64,000 bases of DNA, from positions 62,001 through 126,000 of the forward strand of contig JAQFVV010006636.1 of NCBI GenBank assembly GCA_028023455.1, read 5' to 3'. Source of the stretch: Epiperipatus broadwayi (lineage: Eukaryota > Onychophora > Udeonychophora > Euonychophora > Peripatidae). The translations under genes and the position numbers were made by a program. This document shows, piece after piece, positions 35,311 through 48,695 of this stretch; the stretch's first letter is position 1; each line of letters starts with the position of its first letter. The notes below the pieces were generated by a model, which was not told the DNA's origin, searched no databases, and saw only the letters and a list, made by a program, of their open reading frames with translations.

Positions 35311-38068
35311 AACATTCAGAATCATATGATCAGCCAACAAGATTCAGAAACCTAGCAAAAGTATTTCAAACCCAGTATGTTCGGGATATGGTAGTCGCGG
35401 AACTGTACTAAGCTTTAACCTATTTGCCAGTGCTCCAAAATCTCCACTATCCAACCAACGCTCCTGATGCTACTAATGGTTATCATTTCTCTTCGGTCCC
35501 GGTGGTCAGGGTAGAAACAAAGACTCTCAATTCAAACTTAGCCTATCCTGGACTAGACTTTATTAATTCAATCCAAGATACTCACTAAATACTTTAATAT
35601 AGCTCAAAATATTATTTTTAACATTTCATAGGTTTTGGATACATACATATATGACTTAATCAAGTATGGATGTGGTTGAGTGGATATGATGAACTAGGGA
35701 ATGACATGACAATGGTGTAAACATATACAATTTATTAACACAATTCATTAGAAAATATAAATAATAATAACCATGTTGGAATCTTATTACAATCCATGCA
35801 TAGGTTTACATTTAAGCCAAAAAATAATAATTACCATGTTTGATTATCAGTTATTGATAATGGTACAGAATTTCGATATCACTAGGATAAATATGTGATT
35901 TTTACAAAGAATTACAATATTCAACCATAAGTTATTTACAAGAATACAGTATTTAGATATTACTAGGATAAATGTATAATTTTTACAAAGAAGTCACCTG
36001 TCAATAATTGCAACCAAAGTTATGAACTATTAAATATAACGATTACAATAATGAACATCAGTATTAGATGCGGATATGCCTCATAATGAAGTCACACTGG
36101 AGTTCATGACACAACCATTGTGAATCAAAACAATAATTATAAATTAACCAGAAATGATAGTTACACACATAATAAATAATCAGTATTATTATGTGTCAGC
36201 ATAAAACAAATTTTTATATTGAGTTGTTATATTTTTATTATTACATATAATATTCTATCAAGAAATATGCCACCATAAAATTAATATGCCAATTTTGGAG
36301 AGCAAACACAATACCTGGTTATATTAAGTTAGAGGCCAAATGAATATATATAATAAATTTATGCGTGTGTTTACATACATAGGGGACATTAAGTATATAT
36401 ATTTATTATTATTATTATTATATTTTATTGTTAGTATTCCCAGCAGGAGTTATGGACAAAAGCATAATTTTAGCTCCCTTCATTATTAATAGTTATATGA
36501 AAAGTATGGCTTATCTATTTCACACAGAATTAACAACAGGTATGATTAAGAAATCTAATTACAGCATTCAGTGGCGTCTGGGTTTGAATCCTGTGCGGGT
36601 TATATTATTAGCATTGGCAAACATGGGCCAATCTCCTTTGTCGAGCAGTAATATATATATATGTTCCTATGATAACACATCTGCATTCAGCTTGGCTTGT
36701 GTAGGAAATAAGAGCATGGGCTTTGAATCCTTATTATTATAGAGTCTACCCATTCATTGGCTCAAAGAAAACCATGGCTATCTCGTATCGCCAGGACCGG
36801 TAAAATATCCGTGTGGCAGTCCGCATAGCATACTCGACATCTATTTTTTTATTAAAAGCCATATAGGCACAGATCAATATATTAAGCCACTGATATATTT
36901 GCCCATTAAAAGCATTAACTTATATCTGCATAGATATTTTCTTAAACCTGTATTTAATAAGTAATAATGAAGAAATTTGACAAACATATCTTATTGGCTA
37001 TAAAACGCCCAAGTGTTTCAAATATAAATCTTAACCATAAAATGCTAAAGAGGCAAAAAATATACTACTGCTGGGATATTTCTTTCCCCAAATGCATGCA
37101 TCACTAAATATACATATAGAGTGAGATGAACTCATATCTTTGCAATAAGTAATATTGTCTATTTTAAATTTTAAAAGAAGAACTAGCATTATTATTATTA
37201 TTATTTTTTTTTACATTTAAATAAACGCATACACATATATATATATACCATTCTACCTTCTTTAATTGTCACAAAGAATCTTAATCTAAATCAAATAAAA
37301 TAATTTTAACACTTATTTATATTTTAAATTTCTTTACCAAGATACTGTGATTATGCATATACGGGAAGAGGGCGGATTTTTTTATACAGATATTTGATTT
37401 CTTTTCCATCTCTCTCTTTTTTTTTATTTTTTATTATTAAATAAATGACATTTTTCACTAAGCCAGAATTAGACGCGATTTAGAAATTTAACTTTGACTG
37501 TTTCTTATTTTTTACTATAAAAATCGTTACCCATGTCCCACTTTAGATTCGGGATAAAGCAAACAAATTTATACATAAATTAGTTTCATAGTGTAATATC
37601 ATTTGTCGCCATACTTAACTAAATTGGCACAAATAAATTAATCAATCAAATATATTATACTTAAAAAAGAACATATCAGCATATCTCAAAATAAAACATA
37701 TAAAAGCTGCAATTTTAAACTCTATAATAATCTTTTGTTCCACTTAGAATTATATATTACACTTTTTTTTTCTTGTTTTAACCATTAAAACGTAATCTAG
37801 TTATAATTTAAATTGACTTGTTAAAACAACAACAAAAAAAATTCACACTCATATATATATATATAACCGTCCCTTTGAAACACATCTTTTTAAGATAGTC
37901 TTTTGCGAATTTTATGAATCTAAGGAAATTAAATGTTTGAATTTTTATAGAAGGCATTCTTAAGATATAACTAATTTCCCTTTTTTTTAAAGATAGAAAG
38001 TTTATACTTGCGATAGATTACGGTGTCACTTTGCTTGATGCAGATTTTTTCCACTGATTCACTAATTG

Positions 38069-38299
38069 TCAGGATCGACCTTGGGCTTTACTGGACTCAG
38101 GATAGACTGGCTTCGATGTTGGTTCTCCATTTTCTTTCATAGCAGCTGCATGGGATTTGTCTCTCCTCCTCTTCTTTAGATGCATTTTTCTGGAGACTTT
38201 CCAGAGAAGGGAAAAGTAATTTGTACTACTCACAAACCATATTGTGGATCTCTTCTCAGCTTAAATATAGTATTGCCCTAGTTGAGAGTCACTTTTCTC
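38069..38299 (-). pseudogene. C-terminal coding remnant of an unknown, possibly membrane, protein
   Basis: The minus strand reads EKSDSQLGQYYI, a TAA (38261-38263), then AEKRSTIWFVSSTNYFSLLW and KVSRKMHLKKRRRDKSHAAA, and ends ESSKAQGRS followed by TGA. A short hydrophobic stretch followed by a strongly basic cluster and a polar tail is typical of a membrane protein's cytoplasmic end, but I do not recognise the family. The internal stop suggests a pseudogene. Alternatively the part after it is a terminal exon entered through the weak acceptor ATATTTAAG. It is richer in GC than the flanks. Confidence 0.3.
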
Positions 38300-38444
38300 T
38301 TAAAACTTTTCTTTAAAAGGCACCAACTTTTTTTTTACTGCCAACAACTTTTTTCTTCTCGAACTGCTTGACTTTTAATTACCTTGATTCTTTTTCTTTG
38401 CTCTATTTATAAAAAACTTTTTGCCAAGCAACTCTTTGTTTTTT

Positions 38445-38445
<1 letters not shown>

Positions 38446-38513
<68 letters not shown>
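38446..38513. repeat. (TA)n microsatellite
   Basis: About 66 bp of pure AT dinucleotide. The ORF crossing it is an artefact. Confidence 0.95.
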
Positions 38514-38514
<1 letters not shown>

Positions 38515-39474
38515 CACCTATAATATATTTGCCTGTGTTAGAAACGAAAAACAGACCGAATGATTGATTTTCTTTCATTTACATCAGTTTAAAGATTTTT
38601 TGATTTACATCAGTTTAAAGATAAGAAAAACAATTCAACACTTCCATGCAACTAGCTGAGTTGATCTTTTACCAAAAACAGGTGACATAATCGAGATAAG
38701 ATTACACAAGGGTATGAAAATCTTACTTGCCTTTTAATCGCCTCAAGGATGAGAAAAATGAATTCACACTTACATGCAACTATATTTTTCGGAATGTTTA
38801 TGAAAAAAAAAAGCAGAATCATCAAAATGTTTTTTCACAAGAAACGAATCGCCTTTAGGATAAAGATATAAGACAATGGAAATATATTTTTCTTTCCAAA
38901 TATATACATACAAAAAAAATGCATTTCAATATAACAATATACGTATACATGAGTCCACTCATTCGTCAAGTCACACACATGCACCTGCATATTATCCCCT
39001 TTAGCAAACAAACAAAAATGAAAAATTAGATATTTGAGTTTTATAATATATATACGTATACCATTTCCAACAACCAGCATGAAGCTCTGTGTGTGCATAC
39101 ACACTGAACGCTTCAATATATATATATATAAAATAGATTCCACAATATCATCAGTATTTTTAGTATATGTAAAAATATTTGTCACAAATTTAAATCTAAA
39201 GATGTACAGATGATTTGTAGTGAGTGTGATTGAAAGTAAATGTAAAATTAAAGAGAGATGATTTTCTAATAATGTAGATTGAGGAATGACCAGAAAACCC
39301 AATATTGTTTAGTAGAGTGAATTGTGGAAAATATCACATTTACATATATAATTTTCTCTTTTCATTATTTGCTATTTTCAATATAAATTTGAGTTTGACA
39401 TATGTTTCAAAATTAATTTTAAATTATATATTACTGTTAGGTTCTATTAAGTTATTACCAATTTTTAAAGATAT

Positions 39475-39790
39475 TAAAACAGGCAAAACTCTCTCCATAT
39501 AGTAGTGCCAACCACAATAATCAGTGGATGCCAGAAGGCTTGTGCATAAAATTCCTATCTAGTGCCTACTCATCCAATATCCCCAGACTAGTTTCTAGCT
39601 TGTGGCCTTCATCAGTAAGAAGCTTTGGATCTAAAAACACTGCATCTAGATCTTAGGATCTAATGCAACCCTCCGGCAGCCACATTTTATCTCTATTTAA
39701 CTACAAAACTATGAGAATAAAATTGAAAACACAATAATATTTTCAATCTAAGCTCAGTACTGATCATGTGATGTTTAGTGGTTTAACTTT
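39475..39790. mobile_element. Family-1 element, one arm only
   Basis: It begins TTAAAACAGGCAAAACTCTC and runs through 'gcctactcatccaatatccc', 'cttgtggccttcatcagtaa' and 'gcaaccctccggcagccac'. There is no inverted partner arm at the other end, so this copy is truncated. Confidence 0.8.
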
Positions 39791-40197
39791 TAAAGATTGT
39801 GTAAAAAGAAATTGTCCACATTAGCATACCATCTGTTTAGTTTTTCAAGTAGATTACTTCTACATTTATTAGTACAAGGATAAAATCCATTATCTTATTT
39901 ATGTCATATTAGTCATAGTTTTCCAACAACTTTTCTAAGCATTATGCACATTTCTAATGAAATATTGTTTACATGAAGTGATCAAAATTAGATAACGGAT
40001 TTAAGTTTAATGAGACAGAGAATCCGATTGATATTTTTTTTTGCTCTTCTGGTATTTTTCAAAAATTATCAATAATACAAATCATCAATTATGTTTATTT
40101 TTATGTTTTCTTTGAATGTCCATCAATCACACCCATAGTCAGTCACAAAAACCAATATGATTTTTATTTTTAAATGTATCTCCTTCGTTTTTTTTCT

Positions 40198-40282
40198 ATG
40201 TCAAATGCGTTGACCAGAAAGCAAATCCGGGCCAGCTGTTTGGAAGGCAGCTATGCTAACCACTAGGCCACCAATGCTTGAC
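40198..40282 (-). mobile_element. tRNA-derived SINE with target duplication
   Basis: On the minus strand: CAAGCATTGGTGGCCTAGTG..., then GCCCGGATTTGCTTTCTGGTC, then an A-rich tail. ATGTATCTCC (40174-40183) and ATGTATTTCC (40283-40292) flank it as a target duplication with one mismatch. Confidence 0.8.
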
Positions 40283-41134
40283 ATGTATTTCCATAGTATC
40301 CATAGTTTTAAAAATATTACCCATGACTTTCATTTTAGCTTTATCCAGTTTTATTCTGCAATATTTTTTTTAACTAGTGAATGTTCTATGTATATTTTAT
40401 TTATTTCGTGTATAGATTTTTTAAAAAGCTAAATATTAATTTATCTTATAAAAGAGATTATAATCAGAAGATATATTTACCATTGACTTAAAAATGTGTC
40501 AGTTATGATAGAAAGTATATACATGTTGTATAGTTTATGATTAGTCACACACACATAAAGTAGAAAATTGCAGCAATTATTCTTGTTATATGCACTTTTA
40601 CTTCTTAAACACACATTGATTTATAAAATGTTGGTCATTGCTTCTGAATATAAAAAGACTATCACTTTTTAATAGGAATTTTTATAGCATTATCATTCAA
40701 ATAGCTTTTAATATATTTTATACAGTCTGAAATCACAATTAATGCAATTATAAATAAAATATAAATTTAATATGTAAACTTAAGAGCATGCTAATGCTCT
40801 AAACAAGCTAAATTTGATTTTAAGTTTGAGTAATAAAATTATCATCATATTAATTCAAAGTTATAGTTGTATTATAATAGAAATGTAGATTCAAAAATGT
40901 AATTTGCCTTTATTTATTATTCAATATAAAATATATAAATCACAAATCACAGCTATGATGAGAAATCTTCTAATGAGTAGACCCTTTAAGAGTATTATAG
41001 TGACTAGTTAACTAGTTTACTTATATACTACTTGCAATTAAAACGATAAATTATATACATTCTACACTAGCACATGTTTACAATATTTAATTCACAATCT
41101 TATATCAGAATAAGAATAGTCAATAAAGGAATAC

Positions 41135-41176
41135 CTTTTATTTTAGCTGGTTTAGCAGTCTCTTGTTCTTCACTAC
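41135..41176 (-). CDS. Transglutaminase 42-nt micro-exon
   Basis: The exon has acceptor ATTTTATTTTAG|GT and donor AAAG|GTATTC, and both ends are in phase 1. It encodes (G)SEEQETAKPAKIK, charged and probably disordered. It joins in frame to EEEGSEVIAS and then to the N-terminal domain. Like the next micro-exon it is phase-symmetric and so could be an optional cassette. Support comes from the clean pyrimidine-rich acceptor, frame fit and composition; no homology can be claimed at this length. Confidence 0.65.
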
Positions 41177-41312
41177 CTAAAATAAAATAATTTTATTAGT
41201 AACATAAATGTAATAATGTTAATGAACATTAATTAATGAATTATAACAGATTACAATTATATTACTACACAAAGTTATATTATTTATTAAGCCCATAGGA
41301 AGTATATGTAAA

Positions 41313-41529
41313 TACTTTTAAGACAGGCTATAAAAATCAAAATGCTTCAGATTGGCCTATATAAGTGGAAATTAGGTTAAAGATAAGATGGCCACTCTTA
41401 GCTTTATAAAAGTTGCTATCTTGTGTCACGGTTTGAGAGGTCTCTCTATCAGCAGAGTAAAGATATTGCTTGACTATAATAAATTTCAAGGTGCATTTAA
41501 TACAGGTTGTAGCCTGTCTTAAAAGTAGT
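41313..41529. mobile_element. ~215-bp MITE beside a micro-exon
   Basis: The inverted termini TACTTTTAAGACAGGCTA and TAGCCTGTCTTAAAAGTA are perfect over 18 bp. The body has no ORF. It lies about 140 bp upstream, in transcription, of the 42-nt micro-exon. Confidence 0.85.
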
Positions 41530-41776
41530 TACTGTACAAAGTATGTGGTTGTTTAGAAATAGATAAGTAAAACATATATAACATTAGAAATGATCTACAC
41601 AATCTTATATAAATTGGAACAGAAAATTATGATGATAAGACTGGTGAATATTTGCTAATATATATAAAAAAAGAAATAAGTGTAAGCAGCTGCACTGAAT
41701 GGTATACATTTATAGTTTTATATAATTTGTGCCATAATAAAGTCAGTATTAACAAGTTGAACATTACATTATAAGT

Positions 41777-42110
41777 AGTTATCACATATTGGCATCATCA
41801 AGGGCTTTGAGCATTTAATTCTCTGATTTTCAATGATATGGATGGCTGAAAAATTTGAAAGTAGAGAAGCTTAAAGCTTGTCCATTAAAGGTTGAAGATT
41901 TACTATCTTAATATAAACTGAGTAATGATTGTATATATGTGTTAGAGATGTGATCTGGACCAACTTAATGAGTGGTGGTTGAGCACAAAATATGAAAAAT
42001 GAACATCATTTATCTTTCTTACATGTTTGTTGGTCATATATAATAGTTGTATAAGATAAATTGGATACTTAGGTGGAGATTTAAAAGTCTGAGTTTAAGT
42101 CCCTTATAAT
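41777..42110 (+). mobile_element. Family-2 SINE
   Basis: It carries 'ttcaatgatatggatggctg', the core-like CTTAATGAGTGGTGGTTGAGCACAAAA (about 41963-41990), TTGGTCATATATAATAG and the B-box-like GAGTTTAAGTCCC. It is diverged from the other copies. Confidence 0.65.
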
Positions 42111-44146
42111 TATATTAAGTTTAGTATAGAAAATATATATATGTATTTAAATATTATCACATGGCTATTAAGGTATATTAGTCCATTATTAGCTTATAAC
42201 TATTTGCATCAATTATAAAGCATTATTATAAATTCATCAACCAGCATTATAAGTAAAAGGAATTATGAGTAATACTCTAAGTAATAACCATTTATCATCA
42301 TGAATGATCCATCAATCAAACTACATCAGAATAAAATCAACAGTCAATCTGGTGACTGGATTGGAAATGGGTCTTTTGTAGACTAGGTTAACTATTGAGC
42401 CATTGCCAGCTTGGACAATTATTTAAACATAAGTTGGATGCACCACTTAAGTGCTAAACCATTAGAATACATAATAATTAAAAACAATAATGCTGGGATA
42501 TTAAACATGCTTATCATCATCATTGCTCTGGTTACTTAGTACCATTAATAAACTGTCCAACTATAAACTTTATTTCTAATAAGACTAAACTAAAATAAAA
42601 TATAGTGCATTTGCTTTAAATAGTATTCTCTTTTGCACCAACTAGGATGATGATTTATCATCTCTGGATGGCCTAAAAGCACTAATATACATCCCTATTC
42701 ATATATCAGTCCATTATGCATGAATCCAGCTCAGTATAACAAAGCTCTATTACTGTATATGACCAAGAGATGATGGAAATAGATATTCCAAAAATATTTA
42801 GAACCACTGGAATAATTGTCATAATTGAAAACAAGTTTATTATCAACAATATAAAAAATATATATTAAGAACTGTAGAATATGGCTATACATATTAAAGC
42901 TTTCTGATTTTGATTAACATATATATCATATTTGTGATTTACAAAATTACTATACAAAATTCAAGGTTCTATTATGGTTTACATATATGTTCTATTAGGT
43001 TTACTTAAAATCCATTCAGCACACAGGCATGTGGCTTGATATAAAAGGAAAAAGTTTGAATTGACATTTAACCTTTTTGATATGCAGCCCAACACATTTT
43101 AAATTTCTGCATTTTCTGACATTTTCTTTGTCTCACACATCAACATAAAATATATAATAAAATGATTATTACTTATCAGAAAATTAAAAATTTGACTTCA
43201 TTAGATAGATATCTTTTATTTACTACTGAAATAAATTTTAAATGTTCATATTTTATTTCTGTAAACATTAAATAAATGAGATCATAAACAAAAGAAAGAG
43301 TTTAGACAACATCATTTCTAGGATTATTTTCAGTTTATAAAATCAATGAAATCTTTATTTGTGAATATTTTTAAAAACTTGAACAAATAATTATTTATTT
43401 CTCTAATATCTAATGAATTATTTTAAAAGTCTAAATTTTTTAAATATTTATTGCAAAATTGCGATTATTTTCTTCCTCATAAATATAAGTAGATTCTTTA
43501 CATCATAGCAAGACTCCAAATTTCCTTCAGGCCATATTTACATTAGCTGCTAATAAAATGTTATATTTTTGAAAGTAAACTATTTCAAGTCAAAATAAGT
43601 TATTAATAATTTATATTTCTTGATATCTAATAAATATAGTGTAAATTATTTTTAAAAAAATCTAAAACCGTAATAAATTTGCAAATAAACATGTCATCAG
43701 TTTATAATATGTGGACATGTATTATATAGGCTAAATCATGGCCTACACAGTTATTAAAATATTAAAAAAATTATAAAGAGATTACTCCCTGCTTAAGTAG
43801 ACATCTGCCCCATAGTGTTTTATACCTATAAAGAAATATTGACATGATAGCCTAACAGTTAATATATATTAAATTGAATAAAAGTTTTAAAGAATTAAAC
43901 TATCATATTGTACAGTATATATATGTTCTTTTTAAAAACAGAAAAACAAATTAACTTTTAAATTCGAAAGATGAAATCACCTGTATACAGTATACATATA
44001 TACTTGTCTCTTCTAAAAGAAAGTAAAGTTTGCTTTTAACATCTTAACACTTGATCTTACTTTTTTAAATTTGAAAGTTTTATATAAACCATTGTAATTG
44101 TGTTAATGGCTGTCATTTTGAAAGAACCGATTTTAAATAGACAAGT

Positions 44147-44252
44147 CCCCCCCCCCCATGTGTCCTAGTATCAGGCAGAAAGTGAACCTGCTAACCCAGG
44201 ACAACTGCTTGTAATGCAGCTGTCATTGACCTCTTGACCACCCATGCTTGAC
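44147..44252 (-). mobile_element. tRNA-derived SINE with perfect 13-bp target duplication
   Basis: TAAATAGACAAGT occurs at 44134-44146 and 44253-44265, flanking the element exactly. On the minus strand the head reads AAGCATGGGTGGTCAAGAGG, the anticodon-like stem-loop GCTGC-ATTACAA-GCAGT follows, and the B-box region is CAGGTTCACTTTCTGCC. The tail is GACACATG followed by about ten G, where other copies have A. Confidence 0.93.
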
Positions 44253-45840
44253 TAAATAGACAAGTTTAAAATCACAAATAATAATAAAAAAATAAAAAAA
44301 TTAGAATCAATGAGGAGAGATTTAAATATCTTGTTTTTATTTAATTACTGGACATTTCTTTAGATAATGTCAAATATTTTAACCAATGAAATATTTTACT
44401 AAATTTATCTCAGTCTGACTTTTAAACAATAAGTCTAGCAAATTTAAAAAAGATCAAGCATATTGCAATAGTCGATCTTACTTACTATGTACAATTAATT
44501 AAGCATGCATTATAACATAATAAGAAAATATTTAAATAATGCAATAAAATATCTAAATAATACAGTAAGACATATATTTTACAGAATGGTCAATATCTAA
44601 TTACTTACGCAAGGAAAGAGAATAATAAAGAGGCTTCAATCATTTATCCATAAATTGAAATTTAAAGAATTAAAGTAAATTATTTTACCAGACCTTCACG
44701 AAGGATTTTGACAAACAGTAGAATTGGCCAGCTAGTAGAATTATGTACTGGGTGGTTTCTCTTGATAGCAATGGCATAGTATGTCAGAAATTGGGATCGT
44801 CAATTGTAGGGAGGGACTTTAATGGTGTTGGGGTAAGTCCATACTCAGCTTCACAGAAATGGTCAGAGAAATCACGGCGATCTACACAGTGATCATAGCG
44901 TGACATAAGATTTTAAAAGGGGGAGTGTGACTAAAATAATATAGCTATAGGGCATTTAATATATTATATATATGGTTAGATTTCTATAATGACTATATAT
45001 ATATATAATGTCTGTTAATTAAAACAAAATTGTAATCATAATAAAAATAATAAATTTAACAGTTAAATTTATCATTTTTATTATATATATATATATAGTC
45101 ATTATGCCACTTTAACCAAGCATGATATCATTGTATATTGCAAATTACTTTAATTTTCCAATCAAAGGGCAGAACAAAATCTTTAAAGAAGCAAAATAAG
45201 AGTACTTAAAAGATCCTCTTGATTGGTACTTGATGTTTAGTTTTACTCTGAGTAGTTAATTTCAATATTAAAAAAAAAAAAATTATTAAATGTGTTAAAT
45301 ACAAGATGAAGCTAAAAGATTTATAAAACAATGTGTATTTTAAAATTATATACTTAATTATTTTGAAGAAGTTGTAAAAAAAAAAATATTAAGACTATTT
45401 TATTCTCTGATTTTTTAATTATTAGGGTTCAAACTAAATAACATACCTTTTTGTAGAGAGAGAAAAAAGAAGAATACGGATATATAAATAGTAAATGTAA
45501 AAAGTCAAAATTGAAGAAAGCACATCTAAGTTTCCAAAAGCTGGAAACAAATTTTTATAAAAGTCCCTTTTTTGTAATTAAATTTGATTGTTTAATTAAA
45601 ATGAAATCAGGTAATCAGATGTTAATTGAAAAACATCTGATTAGTTGGGTATTATCGGATTAAAGTAAAACAAGATGAAGGCAAAACAATAACAAGAATG
45701 AAATTATAGCTGAAGGTGATGGGAGAATATGCTCTTAATGTAATGGTGTAGTTATATATGCCAGAGAAGAAAAGAGGAGAGGAAATAAAATGTTGGCTGA
45801 GAATAAGATTAGTGATAAAGAGCATTATGTAGTTCATAAA

Positions 45841-46820
45841 TACACCTGGATCTTATTTTATGCGGTAGATAGGATCCACAGAAAACACCGCATTAAAAAA
45901 ATCACACAAAAATAGACTTAACTTACCTTAAAAAATGGGAGATAGAGTTTGTCATTTTCAGAATTTTTATAAAAGCAAAGCAACAAGGAAAAATTATTTT
46001 AAAATTTGCATTTAAAAAATAAGCAAATAAAGTATGACTAATAAAAAATTTCAAATATCTGAAAAAAATTAATACAAGACAAACTTTTTTACTTTTTTTA
46101 TTAATGACAGTATTTAATTTTACATTTTTCATACATATTTTAATCATTACCACTAGCGTTCGTTTGTAAACTGGTAAGAAATCAGATTCGATATGATGTG
46201 ATATATTGTGGCTTCTCCTTAAATGAAGTCAAGAATCTCTCAGCAATTATGCCCAGAGAAACCTGTTAGCCACTTTATTTTTATTTGTGATGTGATGTAC
46301 AACTAGCACCATTTTCAGTCTTGTGTTGTGTTAATGGTTTTCTGTTTCTATATTAAAAACATGAGATTGTAATCAAAACAAAAATATTATAAATTATCAT
46401 TAGAAAGATTATTTTCAGTTTATAAAATCTTCATTTTTTATTTTAAAAATCTAAAAGATTATTTATTTCTGTTATATATAACAAAATACATTTTAAAAGT
46501 TTAAATTTTTTGAATATTTATTGTAATATTTTTATATGTAAGTATACATCTATTATTATTATTTACTCATTAGTATAAATAGGTTATTTATATAGAAGCT
46601 AAGTTCTAAATACAGCGTCAGGCATATTCACATTAGCTGCTAGTATAATGTTATATTTTTGAGAAAAAAAAGTATTTCAAGCCAAAATAAGTTATTAATA
46701 ATTTAAATTTCTTGATATCTAATAAATATAGTGAAATATGAAAGATATTAAGAAGAAACATGAATCGCATAATTTCAAAATTGCATTAAAATAATCCGCA
46801 TAAAACAAGACCCAGGTGTA
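45841..46820. mobile_element. Family-4 MITE, copy 2
   Basis: The ends are TACACCTGGATCTTATTTTA and TAAAACAAGACCCAGGTGTA (980 bp). It shares 'tagataggatccacagaaaa' and 'acaagacaaacttttttactt' with copy 1. Its right part overlaps an AT-rich segment shared with 43540-43680 (gttattaataatttaaattt). Confidence 0.85.
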
Positions 46821-47394
46821 TAAACTTTCTATAACAATATGTGGAAAGATTCACAGTAATAATAGTTCTCTCTCAATGATGTAATTCAGTAAAAATTATT
46901 TTCTTACAAAAATGACATTAATTTTTCACTGCTAATTTAAACGCAGTTGTAATGGCATTTTTTTGCATAATGAAAACTGTCAAAGTACATGAGATATGTC
47001 ATAAACCATGCAGCCTTTCTATTTATAAAACCACACCACTCATGAGTTTAGAAGTGGTAGTGCTGTAAAATGTAGTTTCTGCCTGCTTTCCGCAGCTATA
47101 ATCCTATCAATAAAATAGAAGCTTACTGACACTAATAAGATGAAATTGAATATAAAAAAAGTTGGTGATCAGTAACCAAGTTCTAAGAATTTCATCTTCA
47201 TTGGTATCAAAAGCAAGCAGAGTATAAAACAAATACAGAGTTACAGATGTATTGTATAGGTATCCCTATAATTAATAGTAAACTAACTAAGTTATCAAAG
47301 AAGCCATGAGGAGGCCTTTTAATCCAATATATGTAAATGTGAGATCTCAGTAATTAAAAAATGGCATTATAATATTTTTTTTAAAACACTATCT

Positions 47395-47700
47395 TAATAT
47401 TTGAATATAATTATACTTGGAGTTTAGATATAATTACAGGAGATTTGAGCACAGACTTTCAAACTCCCTTCAGGTATCAACTCTATCTCTTACAATCAAT
47501 ACACATTACCACACATGTGAAAAAGATAAATGAACTATAATGTATATATTTTATGCCGAACCATTACTCATCAGTCAGTCCAAATCATCATCTTTCACAC
47601 ATATATAATCAGTGTTCGGTTTAGATTAAGATAGCACATGTTGAAACTTTAATGGACAGGCTTCAATCTACTCCACTCTCAAACTTTTCAGTAATTTTTA
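47395..47700 (-). mobile_element. Family-2 SINE, minus orientation
   Basis: It reads 'ggagatttgagcacagactt', 'accacacatgtgaaaaagat' and 'accattactcatcagtcagt'. The last gives minus-strand ACTGATGAGTAATGGT, a degenerate core. Confidence 0.65.
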
Positions 47701-47993
47701 TATAATTACTAATATTGTCAGGTGATTGTACATACTTTATGTTGATTGTTATTCATATTTTAATTACTACTATTTTTTATTACAATTCTTATTATATTTA
47801 TGAAGTAATATGGTAAATAAAAAATGTGCGTCTGTCATAAATGATGTGTAAATTGATCAATTAATGCTTATAAATAAATTTTAAGAATTGGTTCCCATGC
47901 TCTTTCTAATAATTAAAACCAGTCAGCATTTTGACAATTCCAATATTAATAACAATCAACAATCTCAAACTGTTGTCAAGGCAATCTATTATT

Positions 47994-47999
<6 letters not shown>

Positions 48000-48081
<82 letters not shown>
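48000..48081. repeat. (TA)n microsatellite, longest in the window
   Basis: About 80 bp of uninterrupted TA dinucleotide. Confidence 0.97.
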
Positions 48082-48085
<4 letters not shown>

Positions 48086-48695
48086 TGATTATAATAATAT
48101 CTAGTTATGTAAATATCAAAATTATTTTAAATAAATTGTTTTTATGAATTGTTTAGTTGTCTGTTTTGTATTTAATTTATTAACTCTATTCCAAATATTT
48201 ACATGAATAATTTGCTATTGATCATGAGAAATTATGTTCTAAGCTAGGGAGGGTGGGATTTTAATGGTCTAAATTTGGGATGGTTTTGACAGAGAGTAGT
48301 ATATCCTTTAAGTATAATTTTCCAAAATTGAAAGGGGCCAATAAGGGATGATCATTATTTAAGCCCCATATAAAAATGCTTTTAGATGAGAGTTGAATAT
48401 AACCTTCTGATGGATAGTTTAATGTATGGTATTTAAGAAATATAACTTTGGCATATTATATAAAAGAATTATAGGTGATGTATGAGTTTATCATCATTAA
48501 CAATATTATTCTTAATTAAATTTAATTAAAAAACAATTTTTATTATATGTTTTTACAATGATAAAGAAAGTAGAATCCAAATGGATTGTTTATTGTGATT
48601 CTTAAAGAGAAATTACTTATGTGCATGGATTTATTAATTTGTCCATATTTCTGTGAATCAACAGATTTAGCATGATTTGGTTTTTTAATAAAGTA

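Larger units (their letters stand above)
23647..41134 (-). other. Transglutaminase intron (17.5 kb)
   Basis: This intron lies between the two micro-exons. It contains family-2 SINEs (24095-26824), a family-1 foldback (24642-25153), a small palindromic MITE (24327-24400), tRNA-derived SINEs (29904, 40198), a 540-bp inverted repeat (32520-33057), a long repeat copy (34320-35250), a coding-like remnant (38069-38299) and a truncated family-1 copy (39475-39790). I see nothing recognisable at 26880-28980, 30020-32500, 35330-38060 (apart from short TTA and TA runs) or 40300-41130. Confidence 0.65.

Noticed and set aside
36428-36742. 104-codon ORF on the plus strand
   Set aside because: It crosses simple repeats and a tRNA-like TGGGTTTGAATCCTGTG motif. 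The residues show no protein-like pattern.
35310-36780. Possible solo LTR starting TGTAACATTC
   Set aside because: I could find neither a matching CA end nor a short target duplication.
38835-39302. 155-codon ORF on the minus strand
   Set aside because: It is the second-longest ORF in the window, but rich in I, Y, F and L with (TA)n-derived YIYI. It has no domain pattern and no splice context, so I read it as chance in low-complexity DNA.
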